Assembly: GCF_017968845.1 (NCBI RefSeq)
Contig: NZ_CP072876.1
Coordinates: 496,001-560,000, forward strand
Source: Microbacterium sp. NIBRBAC000506063
Lineage (GTDB): Bacteria > Actinomycetota > Actinomycetes > Actinomycetales > Microbacteriaceae
Length of the DNA: 64,000 nt
Reading direction: 5' to 3'
Shown here: one piece after another, positions 32,567 to 44,282 of the stretch
How positions within the stretch are numbered: position 1 is the stretch's first letter
Layout of the letters: each line of letters starts with the position of its first letter
Translations under genes and position numbers: made by a program
The notes under the pieces: model-generated
Seen by the model: the letters and a program-made list of their open reading frames with translations, nothing else
What the model was told of the DNA's origin: nothing
The model's database searches: none

Positions 32567-34671
32567 GGAGTCGCCCCCTGCGCCTGGATCGCGGTGATCG
32601 TGACCGTGTTGACGATGTCGTCGACAAGGGCACCGCGGGAGAGGTCGTTGATGGGCTTGTTCAGCCCCTGCAGCACCGGTCCGATCGCCACCGCGCCGGC
32701 CGAGCGCTGCACGGCCTTGTAGGTGTTGTTGCCGGTGTTGAGGTCGGGGAAGACGAACACTGTCGCGCGGCCGGCGACCTGCGACTCGGGGAGCTTGGCG
32801 GCGGCGACGGCCGCGTCCGCCGCCGCGTCGTACTGGATCGGCCCCTCGACCGGCAGCCCCGGCGCGCGCTCGCGGACGAGGGCGGTCGCCGCGCGCACCT
32901 TCTCGACGTCGGCGCCCGACCCGGACTCGCCCGTCGAGTAGGAGAGCATCGCCACGCGCGGCTCGATCCCGAAGCGGGCGGCCGTGGCCGCCGAGGAGAT
33001 CGCGATGTCGGCCAGCTGGGCGCTGGTCGGATCGGGGATCACCGCGCAGTCGCCGTAGACGAGCACGCGGTCGGCGAGCGCCATGAGGAAGACGCTGGAG
33101 ACGACGTCGACGCCCGGGCCGTCTTGATGATCTCGAAGGCCGGACGGATCGTGTGCGCGGTCGTGTGCGCCGCGCCCGAGACCATGCCGTCGGCGAGCCC
33201 CAGGTGGACCATCATCGTCCCGAAGTAGGAGACGTCGGTGACGATGTCGGCGGCCTGACCGACCGTGATGCCCTTGTGCGCCCGCAGCCGCGCATACTCG
33301 GCCGCGAAGCGCGCCACATGGTCGGGGTCGCGCGGGCTGAGGATGCGTGCGGCGCCGATGTCGATGCCGAGCTCGGTCGCCCGGCCCCGGACCTCGGCCT
33401 CCTCGCCGAGGATCGTGAGGTCGGCGATGCCGCGGGCGAGGACGGACGCCGCGGCCCGCAGGATCCGGTCGTCCTCCCCCTCCGGCAGCACGATGTGGCG
33501 GCGATCGGTGCGCGCCTGCTCGATGAGCCCGTACTCGAACATGAGCGGGTGACCACGCTGGACTCGGCGACGCCGAGGGCGATCGTGAGCTCGGTGAGAT
33601 CGACATGCGTCTGGAAGAGCGCGAGCGCGGTGTCGTAGCGCCGCCGCGAGTCCGCCGAGAGCCGTCCCCTGGCGTTCATGATGCGCACCGCCGTGTCGTA
33701 GGTGCCGTGATCGGTCGCGATGATCGGGAGTGCGGAGCCGAAGCCGTCCAGGAGCCGCCTGATCGGCTCGGGCAGCTCGAAGGGGCCGTTGAGCACGATG
33801 CCGGCGATCGCGGGGAAGGTGCCCGACTCGTTCGCCAGCAGCGTCGCCAGCAGCACCTCGGTGCGGTCGGCGGGGATCACCACGACCGCCCCTCGGTCAG
33901 CCGGGCAGGACGTTGACCATCGACATGCCGGCCACCACGACGCCGAGGGCCTCGCGGGTGAGCGACTCCGGATCGCCCGCGACGTGCCGGCCGTCGACGG
34001 CGGCCATGATCCCGCGGATCGACGGGCCACGAGCGAGCGGTCCTCGGGATCGCCCAGACGGATGCCGTCTCGGAGTGCACCGCGCGCACGGCCTCGATCG
34101 TCTCGCCGAGCCTCTCGGGGTCGGCGCGGTTCACGATCACGGCGAACAGCTCGGCCCGCTCCTGGGCGAGCTCGCTCAGCGTCAGCGAGGCGATCTGACC
34201 GACCTCGGCGGGCGTCCGCGCGGTCGTCGTCCCCAGCTGCTCGGCCTGCTCCCGTTGATCGCGGCCGCTGAGCACGAGGAGCACGGGAGCGCCGAGGTTC
34301 GCCGCGACCCGGGCGTTGTAGCCGAGCTCGGCCGGGCTGGCGACATCCGTGTAGTCACTGCCGACGATGACCACCGACTCGCACTGGGCCTCGACTGCTT
34401 TGAAGCGCTCGACGATCGTCGCGAGCGCGGCATCCGGGTCGTCGCGCACGTCGTCGTAGGTGACGCCGACGCACTCCTCGTACTCCAGGTGGACGCCGTC
34501 ATGGTCGAGCAGGAGCTCGAGCACATAGTCGCGTTCGACGGCGGAGCGGGCGATCGGGCGGAAGACGCCCACGCGCGGGGTGACCCGCATGAGCGCATCG
34601 AGCACACCCAGCGCGATCGTGGACTTGCCGGTATGCCCCTCCGCGGAGGTGATGTAGATGCTGCGCGCCAC
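32563..34671 (-). CDS. pta: Phosphate acetyltransferase (long form)
   Basis: Interconverts acetyl-CoA and acetyl phosphate. About 704 residues after repair, the long actinobacterial form: N-terminal P-loop domain ([11 protein letters not shown]), a DRTGG domain, and a C-terminal PTA_PTB catalytic domain ([48 protein letters not shown]). At least six breaks, at about 34045, 34025, 33902, 33891, 33547-33549 and 33116-33118, all fitting missing bases. Upstream of and coupled to ackA. Confidence 0.92.
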
Positions 34672-34700
34672 GGCACCAGCCTATGGGTGCGACAGAGGGA

Positions 34701-35138
34701 TCACGAGGCCGGGGATGTGCCGACCGTCTCGACCCGCAGCGTGAGGTAGCGCCCGGCGACGGCGCGATCGAGCGTGGCGAACGGAGCTCCGGATGCCAGC
34801 GCGAATGCCGCGAGGTAGTCGTCGGTCCACAGCTTGTGACTCTTGTCGTCCCTGGCGGAGAGCGCCCGCCAGTGCAGTTGCAGCCCGGCGGGCTCGTCGA
34901 GGAACGTCACGCGATCGTCGCTGCTGACAGAGTCGAGGACATCCCACGCTCGCGCACGCGAGAGCGTGTCCTCTCGGAGAACGCTCGGATTGGTGAGCAA
35001 CCGGAGCAGACCCATCTGAGTGACGCGGCAGAATGCGAGCGACTCCTCCTTCGTCGTGCGCCACTTCTGCACGGCCTCGTGATCCGGATGCTTGCCCCAG
35101 AGCCCCGCCAACCAGACGCCGACGTCGAGGAGGATCAC
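34701..35138 (-). CDS. vapC: VapC-type PIN-domain toxin
   Basis: 145 residues from GTG 35138. ILLDVGVWLAGLWGKHPDHE gives the first acidic residue; WTDDYLAAFALASGAPFATLDRA gives the later ones, so the metal site looks intact. RNase toxin of the VapBC type, and the antitoxin gene overlaps the start by 3 bases (GTGA). Intact frame. The target RNA is unknown. Confidence 0.85.
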   Translation of the reverse strand: MILLDVGVWLAGLWGKHPDHEAVQKWRTTKEESLAFCRVTQMGLLRLLTNPSVLREDTLSRARAWDVLDSVSSDDRVTFLDEPAGLQLHWRALSARDDKSHKLWTDDYLAAFALASGAPFATLDRAVAGRYLTLRVETVGTSPAS

Positions 35139-35385
35139 AGAGCGTACCGAAGGTCGTCTTCGGCGAGGATGTCGGCGATGTCCTCGTTCGTGATGTCGTA
35201 CTTCTTGGCTGTGCCGCCTCCGATGACCGGCCACGGCATGCGGGCGCCCCTCCTGTGCACTGCCCCACGGCCACCTCACGCGCGACGGCCCGCGTCAGCA
35301 CCTCTTTGAGCGTCTCGCCGCGCTGGGCAGCCAGGACCTTGGCGGCTTTCGCCAGGTCATCGGGGAGATCGACGGTTGTGCGCAT
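35135..35385 (-). CDS. vapB: VapB-type ribbon-helix-helix antitoxin
   Basis: About 83 residues after repair. MRTTVDLPDDLAKAAKVLAAQRGETLKEVL is an RHH DNA-binding domain; the repaired C-terminus, TAKKYDITNEDIADILAEDDLRYAL, would cap the toxin. One break in the C-run area 35247-35250 or 35263-35266. ATG 35385 is chosen; GTG 35391 is the alternative. A TAATAT -10 (minus strand, 35397-35392) lies 6 bases upstream, implying a leaderless message. Confidence 0.8.
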
Positions 35386-35417
35386 AAACACATATTAGCA
35401 TCACATACCGCAGAGAG

Positions 35418-35507
35418 AAGGCCCTCCGCGCACCCGACAGAGCCCGGTTACCCTTGCTACGTTTCCGTCCTGGGGAATTGGCCTGGATGCCGCCACGCGG
35501 AGAGCCG
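35418..35507 (-). ncRNA. ffs: Signal recognition particle RNA, small bacterial type
   Basis: Read on the minus strand, the conserved apical domain CAGGACGGAAACGTAGCAAG is present (GGAA tetraloop, AGCA), followed by GGGTAACCGGGCTCTG. The 5' end GGCTCTCCGCG pairs with the 3' end CGCGGAGGGCC over 11 bases (one G-T pair), and TTCTCTCT follows the 3' end. About 90 nt. The rest of 35394-35691 shows nothing else. It works with Ffh in membrane targeting. Confidence 0.88.
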
Positions 35508-35691
35508 GACACCAGTCTAACCGACCCGCGCGGCCCCGACGCCGGGACTCCGATGAGCGCCCCGGCAGCCCTCCCGCCGAAAGCGGATCCGGGCGGATTC
35601 AGGGGCACTCAGGGTCGCATCAGGGTCGTCGCGGGTTACGATCGAGACACCAGGCGCACCGCGGCGCCGCGCGCACGGCGGGAAGGACAGC

Positions 35692-36667
35692 ATGACGGCA
35701 TCCGATACTCCGAACGGCGTGTGGGGCTTCACCGCCCAGACGCAGGCGATCCTCGACGCGATCGACACCGTCATCGACGGGAAGCCGGATGCCGTGCGCT
35801 TCGCACTCGTGTGCCTGCTGGCCGAAGGGCATCTGCTCATCGAGGATGTGCCCGGGGTCGGCAAGACGATGCTCGCCCGCGCGATGGCGGCCAGCGTCGA
35901 TGCGACCGTGCGACGCATCCAGTTCACCCCCGATCTCCTTCCCGGCGACATCACCGGCGTCTCGGTCTACAACCCCGTCGCGCAGGAGTTCGAGTTCAAG
36001 CGCGGCGCCGTCTTCGCGCACATCGTGATCGCCGACGAGATCAACCGCTCCTCCCCAAGACCCAGTCGGCGCTGCTGGAGGCGATGGAGGAGGGGCAGGT
36101 CACGGCCGACGGGCGCACCCACGACCTGCCGAGCCCGTTCCTCGTGGTCGCGACGCAGAACCCGCTGGAGATGGAGGGCACCTATGCCCTCCCGGAGGCG
36201 CAGCGCGACCGGTTCATGATGCGCATCTCGATGGGGTATCCGGATGCCGCGGCCGAGGCGCTCATGCTCCGCCAGCGCGACACCGTCAACCCGCTCACCG
36301 CGCTCAGCCCCGTCACCAGCGTCGACGACATCACCCGACTGATCGCCTTCGCCCGCTCCGTGCACGTCGCTCCCGTCATCGAGGAGTACGCCGTCGCCCT
36401 CGCGCAGGCGACCCGCACCGACCCCGCCCTGCACCTGGGGCGAGCCCGCGGGCGACCCTGCAGCTGATCCGTGCGGCGAAGGTGTGGGCCGCCCTCGACG
36501 GGCGCGAGTTCGTGCTGCCGGACGACCTGACCGTGCTGCTTGTCCCCGTCTTCGCGCACCGTCTGCTGCCGGCGCGCGGCGCCCAGCGCGTCGGAGCCCA
36601 GCCGGTCGAGGAGGCGCTCGCCCGCATCATCGAGACCACCCCGGTGCCGGTGGCCTCACGGGGCTGA
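35692..36667 (+). CDS. MoxR-family AAA+ ATPase
   Basis: About 325 residues after repair. Walker [13 protein letters not shown], Walker [43 protein letters not shown] (sensor and Arg region). MoxR ATPases act as chaperones for partner complexes; here the partners are the downstream DUF58 and transglutaminase genes. Breaks at 36053-36056 and 36437-36440. Start ATG 35692 with GGAAGGAC upstream. Confidence 0.9.
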
Positions 36668-36668
36668 G

Positions 36669-37826
36669 ATGGCGCTGCGTCGGCTGTTCACCGGGCGCGG
36701 CCTGGCGCTGCTGGCCGCGGCGATCGCGTGCTTCGTGGCCGCGAACGTCCTGGCCGCCCCCGTACTGGGCTATGTCGCGCTCCTGTTCGTGCTGCTGGTC
36801 GCCTTCGGCCTGGTGTCGGTGTTCCTCACGGATGCCCGCGGCGACGTCACCCGCGCCATCTCCACCGACCTCATCACGGTCGGCGAGACCTCCGAGGTGC
36901 ACATGCACCTGCGTCCGCGCGGGCGCCTCATCCGCCACGCCCGCTGGAGCGACACCCTGCCGCCGGCCGTCACCGGCACCGCGGAGGGCCCGTCTCGCCC
37001 CCGGACGCCCCGGTCGACGCCCGCGAGTCGATCCCGCTGTCCTACGCGCTGCGCGGCATCCGCCGGGGCGTCTGGAAGCTGGGACCTCTGACGCTGCGCA
37101 CGAGCGACCCCTTCGGCCTCGTGAACCGTCGCCAGCGGCTCGGCGGGCAGCGCACGATCACGGTCGTGCCGCAGCTCGTGCCGCTGCCGCACCTGGTCAC
37201 CCTGTACGGCGCGGCGGGCGGCGCCTCGCACACCGTCTCCAGCCGCCTGGGGCAGGGAGCCGACAATCTCGCCCCCGCCGCTACGTCGCGGGCGACTCGA
37301 TGCGCCGCATCCACTGGCGGGCGACCGCCCATCGTGGCGATCTCATGGTGCGCCAGGAGGAAGAGGAGGCGAGCCCCGACGCCCTCGTCGTGCTCGACCT
37401 GAGCCCGGCCCGCTGGGAGCACGCCGGCGAAGGGCCGGATCCGCGGTTCGAGCTGGCCGTGAGCGCCTGCGCGTCCGCGGCGATACAGCTGGCCGCGGAC
37501 GGGTACGCCGTCGACGTGCTCGACGCGAGCGGCGCACAGCTCGGCGTGCTGCGCGGGAACGAGGAGGACGCCGATGAGCTCCTCGTCGCCCTCGCCACCG
37601 TGGACCCCGCGGCAAGGACGCGGTGCCGCGCTTCGACGGCGCCCCCGTCGGCCCGCTCGTCGTCATCACCGGGCGCATCGAGGATGCCGCGGATCAGCTG
37701 CCCAAGCATCCGTCGGCCATGACGGCCGTCCTGCTGGCGGCCGAGCCCCTGCCCGGTGCGCTCGAGGCCCTGCGCGCCACGGGCTGGACCGCTCAGCGCC
37801 TGGACGAGGTGGTGTCGGATGCCTGA
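36669..37826 (+). CDS. DUF58 domain protein
   Basis: About 386 residues after repair. Two N-terminal helices (LALLAAAIACFVAANV and LGYVALLFVLLVAFGLVSVF), then a VWA-like DUF58 domain with VAGDSMRRIHWRATAHRGDLMVR. Part of the conserved moxR-DUF58-TgpA operon in many actinobacteria; role possibly in envelope assembly. Three breaks at 36990-36992, 37272-37276 and 37605-37608. It starts 2 bases after the moxR stop. Confidence 0.85.
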
Positions 37827-40034
37827 CAAGCCCGCCCGCCGGCGCACCTCCGTCGCGGCATCCGCTCTCGCCGTCGTCTCGGTCGTGGTGGCGCTCTGGC
37901 CGTACGCCGGGGTGATCCAACTGCGGACCTGGATCCTGCCGATCCTGTTCCTGACGCTCGTGCTCACGGTGATCGGGGCGGTGCTGCGCCGCCTCCTGGC
38001 CTCCCGGTCGCTGCCCCTGCGCGTCTGGGTGACCGCGCTCGTGCAGCTTCTCGTCCTGCTGTGCCTGCTCACGATGCTCTTCGGCCGGACGACGGCGGTG
38101 TTCGGGGTGTTCCCGACGCTGCGCACGGCCCGGCTCGTGCCGTACTTCATCGAGCAGTCGATCAGCAGCATCTGGTTCGGCAGCGCGCCGCTGGCACCGA
38201 GCACCTCGCTCGTCTTCGTGCTGACGGCCGCATTCGGCCTCGCCGCGATCCTGCTCGATCACCTGCTCGCGCACGGCCGGGTCGTCCTCGCCGCCGTGAC
38301 GGTCGCCGTGGTCGGCGGAGTGCCTATGATCATCACGCGCAGTCCCGTGGACATCTGGTGGTTCGTCGCCTTCGCCGTGCTGGTCCTCGTGCTGCTGCGC
38401 CGCAGCGTCCGCAGCGAGCCGCGCGCGCCGCGTCGTTCGCCGGTGGTGCTGGCCGCCATCGTGGGAGTCGTCGCGATCGGCGCGACGGTGTTCTTCGGTC
38501 CGAGTCTGCCGCTGTCGGCGATGGGCGTGGGGCCGGGCAGCCAGGTCATGCTGAATCCGACGCTCGACCTCGGCGAGGATCTCCGCGAGCCGCGCAGCTT
38601 CGACGTCGTCACTCTCGCCACGAGCGCCGAACGTGCACCGTATCTGCGCCTGGCGACGCTGTCCGAGTTCGACGGCGAGGTGTGGCAGACCGACGAGGCC
38701 GAGACGCAGCCCCTGCGCGAGGGGTTCGGGCAGAGCGGCCTTCCGGACGACCTCGAGAGCCGGTCGACGTCGATACGGATGCAGGATGTCGCCGGCCGCT
38801 GGCTGCCGGTGCCCTACCCGGCCACCGCCGCCTACGGGCTGTCCGAGGAGTGGCGGGCGATGCCCGCCAACCGCAGCATCGTGTCCACCTCGGCGAGCGC
38901 GCAGGACCAGGACTACACGGTGGCCTCCCTCGTCGTCGATCCGACGCTCGAGGAGATGCGCGGGGATCGCCGCGGCACCGGAGTGGCACCGGCGCATCGG
39001 GCGCTTCCGGAGGACGTCCCCTCGAACATCGCCGAACTCGCCCGCGAGGTGACGCGGATGCGACGACCGACTACGACCGGCTCGCCGCCCTCCAGTCCTG
39101 GTTCCGCAGCCAGTTCCGCTACTCGCTGAGCACGCCCGTCGAGGAGGGCTTCGACGGTTCGGGGGCCGAGGCCGTCGGGCAGTTCCTCGAGGTGCGGGCC
39201 GGGTACTGCGTCCACTTCGCGGCGGCCTTCGCGCTCATGGCCCGCTCGCTCGACATGCCCTCGCGCATCGTCGTCGGCTTCCTCCCCGGCACGCCGACCG
39301 GGGAACGGCGCGGCGACGAGATCCTGTACTCGGTCAAGAGCGACGACCTGCATGCCTGGCCGGAGGTGTACTTCGAGCGCTGGGGCTGGATCGCCTTCGA
39401 GCCGACCGCCTCGCGCGGCACTCCCACGCAGTTCATCACGACCGCCGAGCGTGAGGAGGCCGACAGCGCCTCCCCGACGCCGACGCCCGGCGCGACGCCC
39501 GGCGCCGAGATCACGGCAGGACCGGAGATCGATCGGAACGATGACGCGGGGGCCATTCCTCAAGCGGGGGATCTGCCCCCGTTCGACGCCCGCCCGCTTC
39601 TGGGCACGATCGGTGTGATCCTCATCGCTCTGCTCGTCCCCGCCGCCGTCCGCCTGACCCGTCGCGCCAGACGCATGATGCGCGCGGGCCGGGGCGACGC
39701 GGCGGCGGCATGGGCCGAGCTCGAAGACACCCTCGTGGATCTCCGGATCCCGGTGACCGAGGCGGAGAGTCCGCGGGGCCGCGGCATCCGACTCCGCAGG
39801 AGGCACCGTGTGAAGGGCGAGGAGCTTCAGAGGCTCATCGAGGCGATCGAGCGCGAGAGCTATGCGGCGCCCGGCTCGGATGCGGGTGACCTGGCCGTAC
39901 CGCTGCGGCGCGTCCTCCGGCAGCTGGTCCACGAAGCGGAGCCGTCCGAGCGGGCGGCGGCGCTGCTGCTGCCGCGGTCGCTGCTGCCGATGGGCTCGGG
40001 CCGCATCCCGGTGGTGTCACCCGCGCAGGCGTGA
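37819..40034 (+). CDS. Transglutaminase-like membrane protein (TgpA family)
   Basis: About 738 residues after repair. An N-terminal block of about six membrane helices, a periplasmic transglutaminase-like domain with catalytic Cys in RAGYCVHFA, His in DLHAWPEVY and the WIAFEPT Asp/Glu region, then one C-terminal helix (LLGTIGVILIALLVPAAVRL) and a cytoplasmic tail. One break near 39052. The ATG lies 8 bases inside the DUF58 end. Envelope function by context; substrate unknown. Confidence 0.87.
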
Positions 40035-40047
40035 CCTCTTTCTGCGC

Positions 40048-40935
40048 TCAGGCGTGCTCGGCGCAGGGCGCCGCATCGCAGGCGGCGCACACGACGAACT
40101 GCCGACGGCAGGAGAGGTCGGGGCAGTTCGCGGTGCGATTGGTGGGCTCGCCGCATCCGACGCACTCCCCGATGATCGCCGCGTGGTCGGTGAAGTCCAC
40201 CGAGCCGCGCTTGTCGAAGACGTACAGCGACCCCTCCCACAGCCCGTCGTCGCCGAAGCGCTCCCCGTAGCGGACGATGCCGCCGTCGAGCTGGTACACC
40301 TCGCCGAAGCCGCGCGCGGTCATGAGGCTCGAGAGCACCTCGCAGCGGATGCCTCCCGTGCAGTAGGTGACGACGGGCCTGCCCTTGAGATCGTCGTACT
40401 CGCCCGAGTCGAGCAGCCGGACGAAGTCGCGCGTGGTCTCGACGTCGGGGACGACCGCATCCTTGAACCGGCCGATCTGGGCCTCAAGGGCGTTGCGGCC
40501 GTCGAAGAAGACGACCTCCTCGCCGCGCTCGTCGACGAGCCGGTGCAGTTCCTCGGGGCTCAGGTGCGTGCCGCCGCCGATCACGCCGTTCTCGTCGACG
40601 CGCAGCTCCCCCGGTGCCCCGAAGGACACGATCTCGTCGCGTACCTTGACGCTGAGCTTGGGGAAGTCGAGGCTGCGGCCCTCCTCGTCCAGGCCCGTCC
40701 CCTCGCTCCACTTGATATCGGCGTTCTTGAACGGGGCGTAGGAGCGGAAGGACCGCGCCCACGCCTTCAGCGCCGGCAGGTCGCCGCCGAGGGTGCCGTT
40801 GATGCCGTCCTTCGAAATGATGAGCCGCCCGCGCAGCTTCAGCGCCTCGCAGGCGTCGCGCTGCCACAGCCGGATCGCCTCGGGATCGGCGAGCGGCGTG
40901 AACGCGTAGAACAGGACGATCTTGGGGGTGGGCAC
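40048..40935 (-). CDS. trhO: tRNA uridine-5-hydroxylase (rhodanese family)
   Basis: 295 residues from GTG 40935, intact. N-terminal acylphosphatase-like domain, then a rhodanese domain with the active-site loop [11 protein letters not shown] (Cys followed by TGGIRC), and a C-terminal Cys-rich tail ([28 protein letters not shown]) likely to bind zinc. Members make ho5U34 in tRNA. Divergent from the DUF4143 ATPase gene. Confidence 0.88.
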   Translation of the reverse strand: MPTPKIVLFYAFTPLADPEAIRLWQRDACEALKLRGRLIISKDGINGTLGGDLPALKAWARSFRSYAPFKNADIKWSEGTGLDEEGRSLDFPKLSVKVRDEIVSFGAPGELRVDENGVIGGGTHLSPEELHRLVDERGEEVVFFDGRNALEAQIGRFKDAVVPDVETTRDFVRLLDSGEYDDLKGRPVVTYCTGGIRCEVLSSLMTARGFGEVYQLDGGIVRYGERFGDDGLWEGSLYVFDKRGSVDFTDHAAIIGECVGCGEPTNRTANCPDLSCRRQFVVCAACDAAPCAEHA

Positions 40936-40961
40936 CCGGCCGATTCTAGACGAGTGTCCTC

Positions 40962-41049
40962 TGGGATAAGTAAAGTAAAGATCTGGGATCAGTAAAGTAA
41001 AAGATGTGGGATTGGTAAAGCAGAGAGGGTGGAATCGGTAAAGTAGGGG
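40962..41049 (+). promoter_or_regulatory. Four tandem direct repeats upstream of the DUF4143 ATPase
   Basis: Core TGGGATnnGTAAAGTA begins at 40962, 40984, 41007 and 41030, spaced 22, 23 and 23 bases, that is, about two helical turns and so on one face of the DNA. Copies one and two are almost identical; three and four vary (third TTGGTAAAGCAG; fourth begins TGGAAT). The last copy abuts the ATG at 41051. The array fills the trhO-ATPase intergenic region. Probably operator sites for an oligomeric regulator, possibly the ATPase itself. Confidence 0.72.
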
Positions 41050-41050
41050 T

Positions 41051-42319
41051 ATGGCGGACTACCGGAGACGCATCATCGACAGCGAGCTCGATGAGGTGTT
41101 TCCGGCCCTTGCGGCTATCAGCCTGGACGGCCCGAAGGGTGTAGGGAAGACGGCGACCGCGATGCGCCGCGCACAGAGCGCGATTCCTCTCGACAACGAC
41201 GACGCCCTCGAAGCCACCGCCAGCGACCCTGGATTCATCGACAGGGCGCGCAAGCCGCTTCTGATCGATGAGTGGCAGCGCCTGCCCGCCGTATGGGATC
41301 TCGTCCGCAGGGCCGTCGACCGCGATGGTTCCGGTGGACAATTCCTCCTCGCGGGGAGTGCCGTTCCAGTGACGGCACCGGTGCACAGCGGCGCCGCTCG
41401 GATCACCAGTTTGCGGATGCGACCCCTCGCGATCTCAGAACGGGTCGAGCAGGAACCAACGGTATCCCTCGCAGCATTGTTCCCGGGCAATGGTGAGATC
41501 GCCGGTGAGACGTCATGGACACTGCCTGACTACGTGCGCGAGATCGTCTCCTCCGGCTTCCCGGGAATCCGAAGGCTTTCACCTCGCGCGCGAAGGCTCG
41601 CCCTCGACGGCTATCTGACGCGCATCCTCGAGAGAGACATGGTCGAGCAAGGCTATCGGGTCCGCGCTCCCGCATCTCTGCGCGCGTGGCTGCGCGCCTA
41701 CGCCGAGGCCACCGCCTCCACCGCAAGCTACACGACCATCCTCGATGCTGCGACCGTCGGCGAGGCCGACAAGCCGAGCAAACCCACCACCATCGCCTAC
41801 CGCGACGTCCTCACGCAGCTGTGGATGCTCGATCCGGTCGAGGCCTGGCGGCCTTTCGGGGTTGATCTCGGGCGCATTGCCAAGTCTCCGAAGCATCATC
41901 TCGCCGACCCCGCACTTGCGGCACGGCTCATGGGCCTTGATGAAACGACGCTTCTAGATCTACGTGAGCACGCGACACTCGGACCTCAACAGGGCACCGC
42001 TCTCGGGCGGCTGTTCGAAGGATTGGTGACGCTCAGCGTGCAGAGCTATGCGCAAGCAGCGGAGGCACGGCTCTGGCACTTCCGCGATCAGGCGGGCACA
42101 CATGAAGCGGACCTGATCGTCGAAAGGGGCGATCGCGTCATTGCGATAGAGGTCAAACTCGCAGCGACCGTGAGCCCGTCCGATGTACGGCATCTTCTAT
42201 GGCTACGGGATCGCCTGGGCGACCGCCTTGCCGATGCCGTCGTGGTGACCACCGGCCAGCGTGCATACCGTCGCAGGGACGGCGTCGCTGTGGTCCCGCT
42301 TGCCCTGCTGGGGCCCTGA
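41051..42319 (+). CDS. AAA_14 ATPase with C-terminal DUF4143 domain
   Basis: 422 residues. Walker A GPKGVGKT at residues 27-34, Walker B PLLIDEWQ around residue 77, and C-terminal DUF4143 with the nuclease-like motif [19 protein letters not shown], keeping the Asp and ExK residues of the PD-(D/E)XK fold. Family function is unknown. No frame break over 1.3 kb, unlike its surroundings, and its base composition looks less GC-rich than its neighbours. Horizontal acquisition is possible. Four tandem repeats precede it. Confidence 0.85.
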   Translation: MADYRRRIIDSELDEVFPALAAISLDGPKGVGKTATAMRRAQSAIPLDNDDALEATASDPGFIDRARKPLLIDEWQRLPAVWDLVRRAVDRDGSGGQFLLAGSAVPVTAPVHSGAARITSLRMRPLAISERVEQEPTVSLAALFPGNGEIAGETSWTLPDYVREIVSSGFPGIRRLSPRARRLALDGYLTRILERDMVEQGYRVRAPASLRAWLRAYAEATASTASYTTILDAATVGEADKPSKPTTIAYRDVLTQLWMLDPVEAWRPFGVDLGRIAKSPKHHLADPALAARLMGLDETTLLDLREHATLGPQQGTALGRLFEGLVTLSVQSYAQAAEARLWHFRDQAGTHEADLIVERGDRVIAIEVKLAATVSPSDVRHLLWLRDRLGDRLADAVVVTTGQRAYRRRDGVAVVPLALLGP

Positions 42320-42329
42320 GAGCACCGGT

Positions 42330-43518
42330 CTACCGCTCGTGGAGGCGCTCCCAGGCGAGACCTGCCAGGAGCGCGGCCTGCACGTCGAGGATCGAGTCGT
42401 CGAACACCGCCGTCTCGGAATGCATGGGGGTCGATCCCTCGTCCGGGGCGACGCCGAGGAAGACGAGCGTGCCCGGCACCTCCTCCAGCACGTAGGCGAA
42501 GTCCTCGGAGGCCATGGACGGCGCCGGCAGTCGCAGCACGCCCTCCGAGCCGACCCGAGCCTCGAGCGCGGCGAGCACCCGCTCGGTCTCCGCCGGGTCG
42601 TTGTAGGTCACCGGATACGAGGGATGAACTCGCTCTCCAGCGTGCAGCCATGCGCCTCGGCGAGCGCGGTCAGCAGTTGCGGAAGCTTCTCCCTCACCGT
42701 CGCGAGCGTCTCGCGACTGAGAGTGCGGACGTTCAGCTCGATCTCGACGGATGCCGCGAGCACGTTGCCTGCGTCGGAGTCCGTGCGCAGGCGGGTCACC
42801 GAGATCACCGCCGGGTCCGTCGCCGGGACCCGGCGGGCGGCGAAGGACTGGACCGCGAGGACGAGCTCGGCGGCCACCGGCACCGGATCGACCGAGAGGT
42901 GCGGGAAGGCGGCGTGACCGCCCGTGCCGCGCAGTGTCATCCGGATCGCGCTGACACTGGCCATCATCGCCCCGCCCGGCTCACGAGCAGACCGCGCGGG
43001 GTCATGCAGTCCACGTGCACGGCGTAGGCCGCGACCGGACGCTCCCCGGCGGCGTCCAGCACGCCCTCCTCGAGCATGATGCGTCCGCCGCCGTGGCCCT
43101 CCTCGCCCGGCTGGAACATGAAGACGACGTCGCCCTCGAGATTCTCCCGGTGCGCGGCGAGCAGGCGCGCGGCTCCGAGGAGGCCCGCCATGTGCAGGTC
43201 GTGCCCGCAGGCGTGCATCGCCCCGCCGCCCGCGGCGAAGGGAAGCCCCGTCGCCTCGGCGATCGGCAACCCGTCCATGTCGGCGCGCAGCAGGACTGCC
43301 GGCCCGGGTCGCACGCCGCGCAGCACCGCGGTGACCGAGGAGAGCCGCTTCCCGACGGCGACCTCGAGACCGAGACCCTCCAGCTCGCGCAGGACGATCC
43401 GCTGGGTCTCGGGAAGGACGAGACCGACCTCGGCTCCGGCGTGGAGTTCCCGGCGCAGCGCGCGCAAGGGCTCGCGGAGCGCCCGTGCCTCGTCCTCGAA
43501 AGAGGGCGTCTCAGCCAT
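42330..43518 (-). CDS. M20 family metallohydrolase (N-acyl amino acid hydrolase type)
   Basis: About 396 residues after repair. Amidohydrolase of the HipO/AmhX group. ADMDGLP, MHACGHDLHMAG and PGEEGHGGG supply the metal ligands; dimerisation domain GTGGHAAFPH; final SMASEDFAYVLE. Likely removes an acyl or carbamoyl group from an amino acid. Two breaks at 42970-42973 and 42621-42623. Last gene of the operon with the ABC importer; overlaps oppF by 8 bases. Confidence 0.87.
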
Positions 43519-44282
43519 CCAGCACCATCCTCTCGCCCAGCACCGGCACGGCGGCCAGCAGCTCCCGCGTGTAGGGCTCGGCCGGGTCGCTCAGCAGCGC
43601 CTCCGTCTCCCCGAACTCCACGATGCGCCCGTGACGCATCACGGCGGTCTCGTCGCTGATGTAGCGCACGACCGCCAGATTGTGGGAGATGAACAGCATG
43701 GTCAGACCGAGCCGCTGCTGCAGGTCGCGGAGCAGGTTCAGTACCGTGGACTGCACCGAGACGTCGAGCGCGCTGGTGACCTCGTCGGCGATGAGGATCT
43801 CCGGGTCCCCGGCGAGCGCGCGGGCGATGGTGATGCGCTGCCGCTGGCCCCCGGAGAAGGACTTCGGCAGCTCTCCGGCGCGCGCCGGGTCCAGGTCGAC
43901 CTGCTGCAGCAGCTCGGCGACGCGGGCACGGCGCTGCTCGCGTGAGAACGGGCGGCCGGCGGCGAGGAGTCCCTCAGCGATGGAGTCGCCGATCGGCATC
44001 CGCGGATCGAGCGCCGAGAACGGGTCCTGGAAGACCATCTGGATCCTCCTCCGGGCCTGCTTCGCCTCGCTGCCGTGCCCCACCGTGCTGACCCCGTTCA
44101 CCCGGATGTCGCCTTCGCGGATCGGCGTCAGGCCGACCGCGGCGCTGGCGATCGTCGACTTGCCGGAACCCGACTCCCCACGAGACCCAGCGTGCGGCCG
44201 GCGGCCACCTCGAGGCAGACCCCGAGACGACGTCGCGCGAGCCGTAGCGGACGGACAGATCCTCGATGACGAGTGCGCTCAT
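43511..44282 (-). CDS. Peptide-type ABC transporter ATP-binding protein (OppF-like)
   Basis: About 257 residues after repair. MSALVIEDLSVRYGSRDVVSG start (44282), Walker A recovered as GESGSGKST, Q-loop MVFQDP, signature SFSGGQRQRI, Walker B ILIADEVTSALD. Two breaks at 44220-44223 and 44176-44179. It lacks the C-terminal oligopeptide extension of some members. Its start overlaps the OppC-OppD gene by 4 bases. Confidence 0.87.

Noticed and set aside
40962..41049. CRISPR array
   Set aside because: The repeats are short and spaced by only a few bases, the spacing is constant and no cas genes are near; they behave as operators. No other CRISPR-like array was found.
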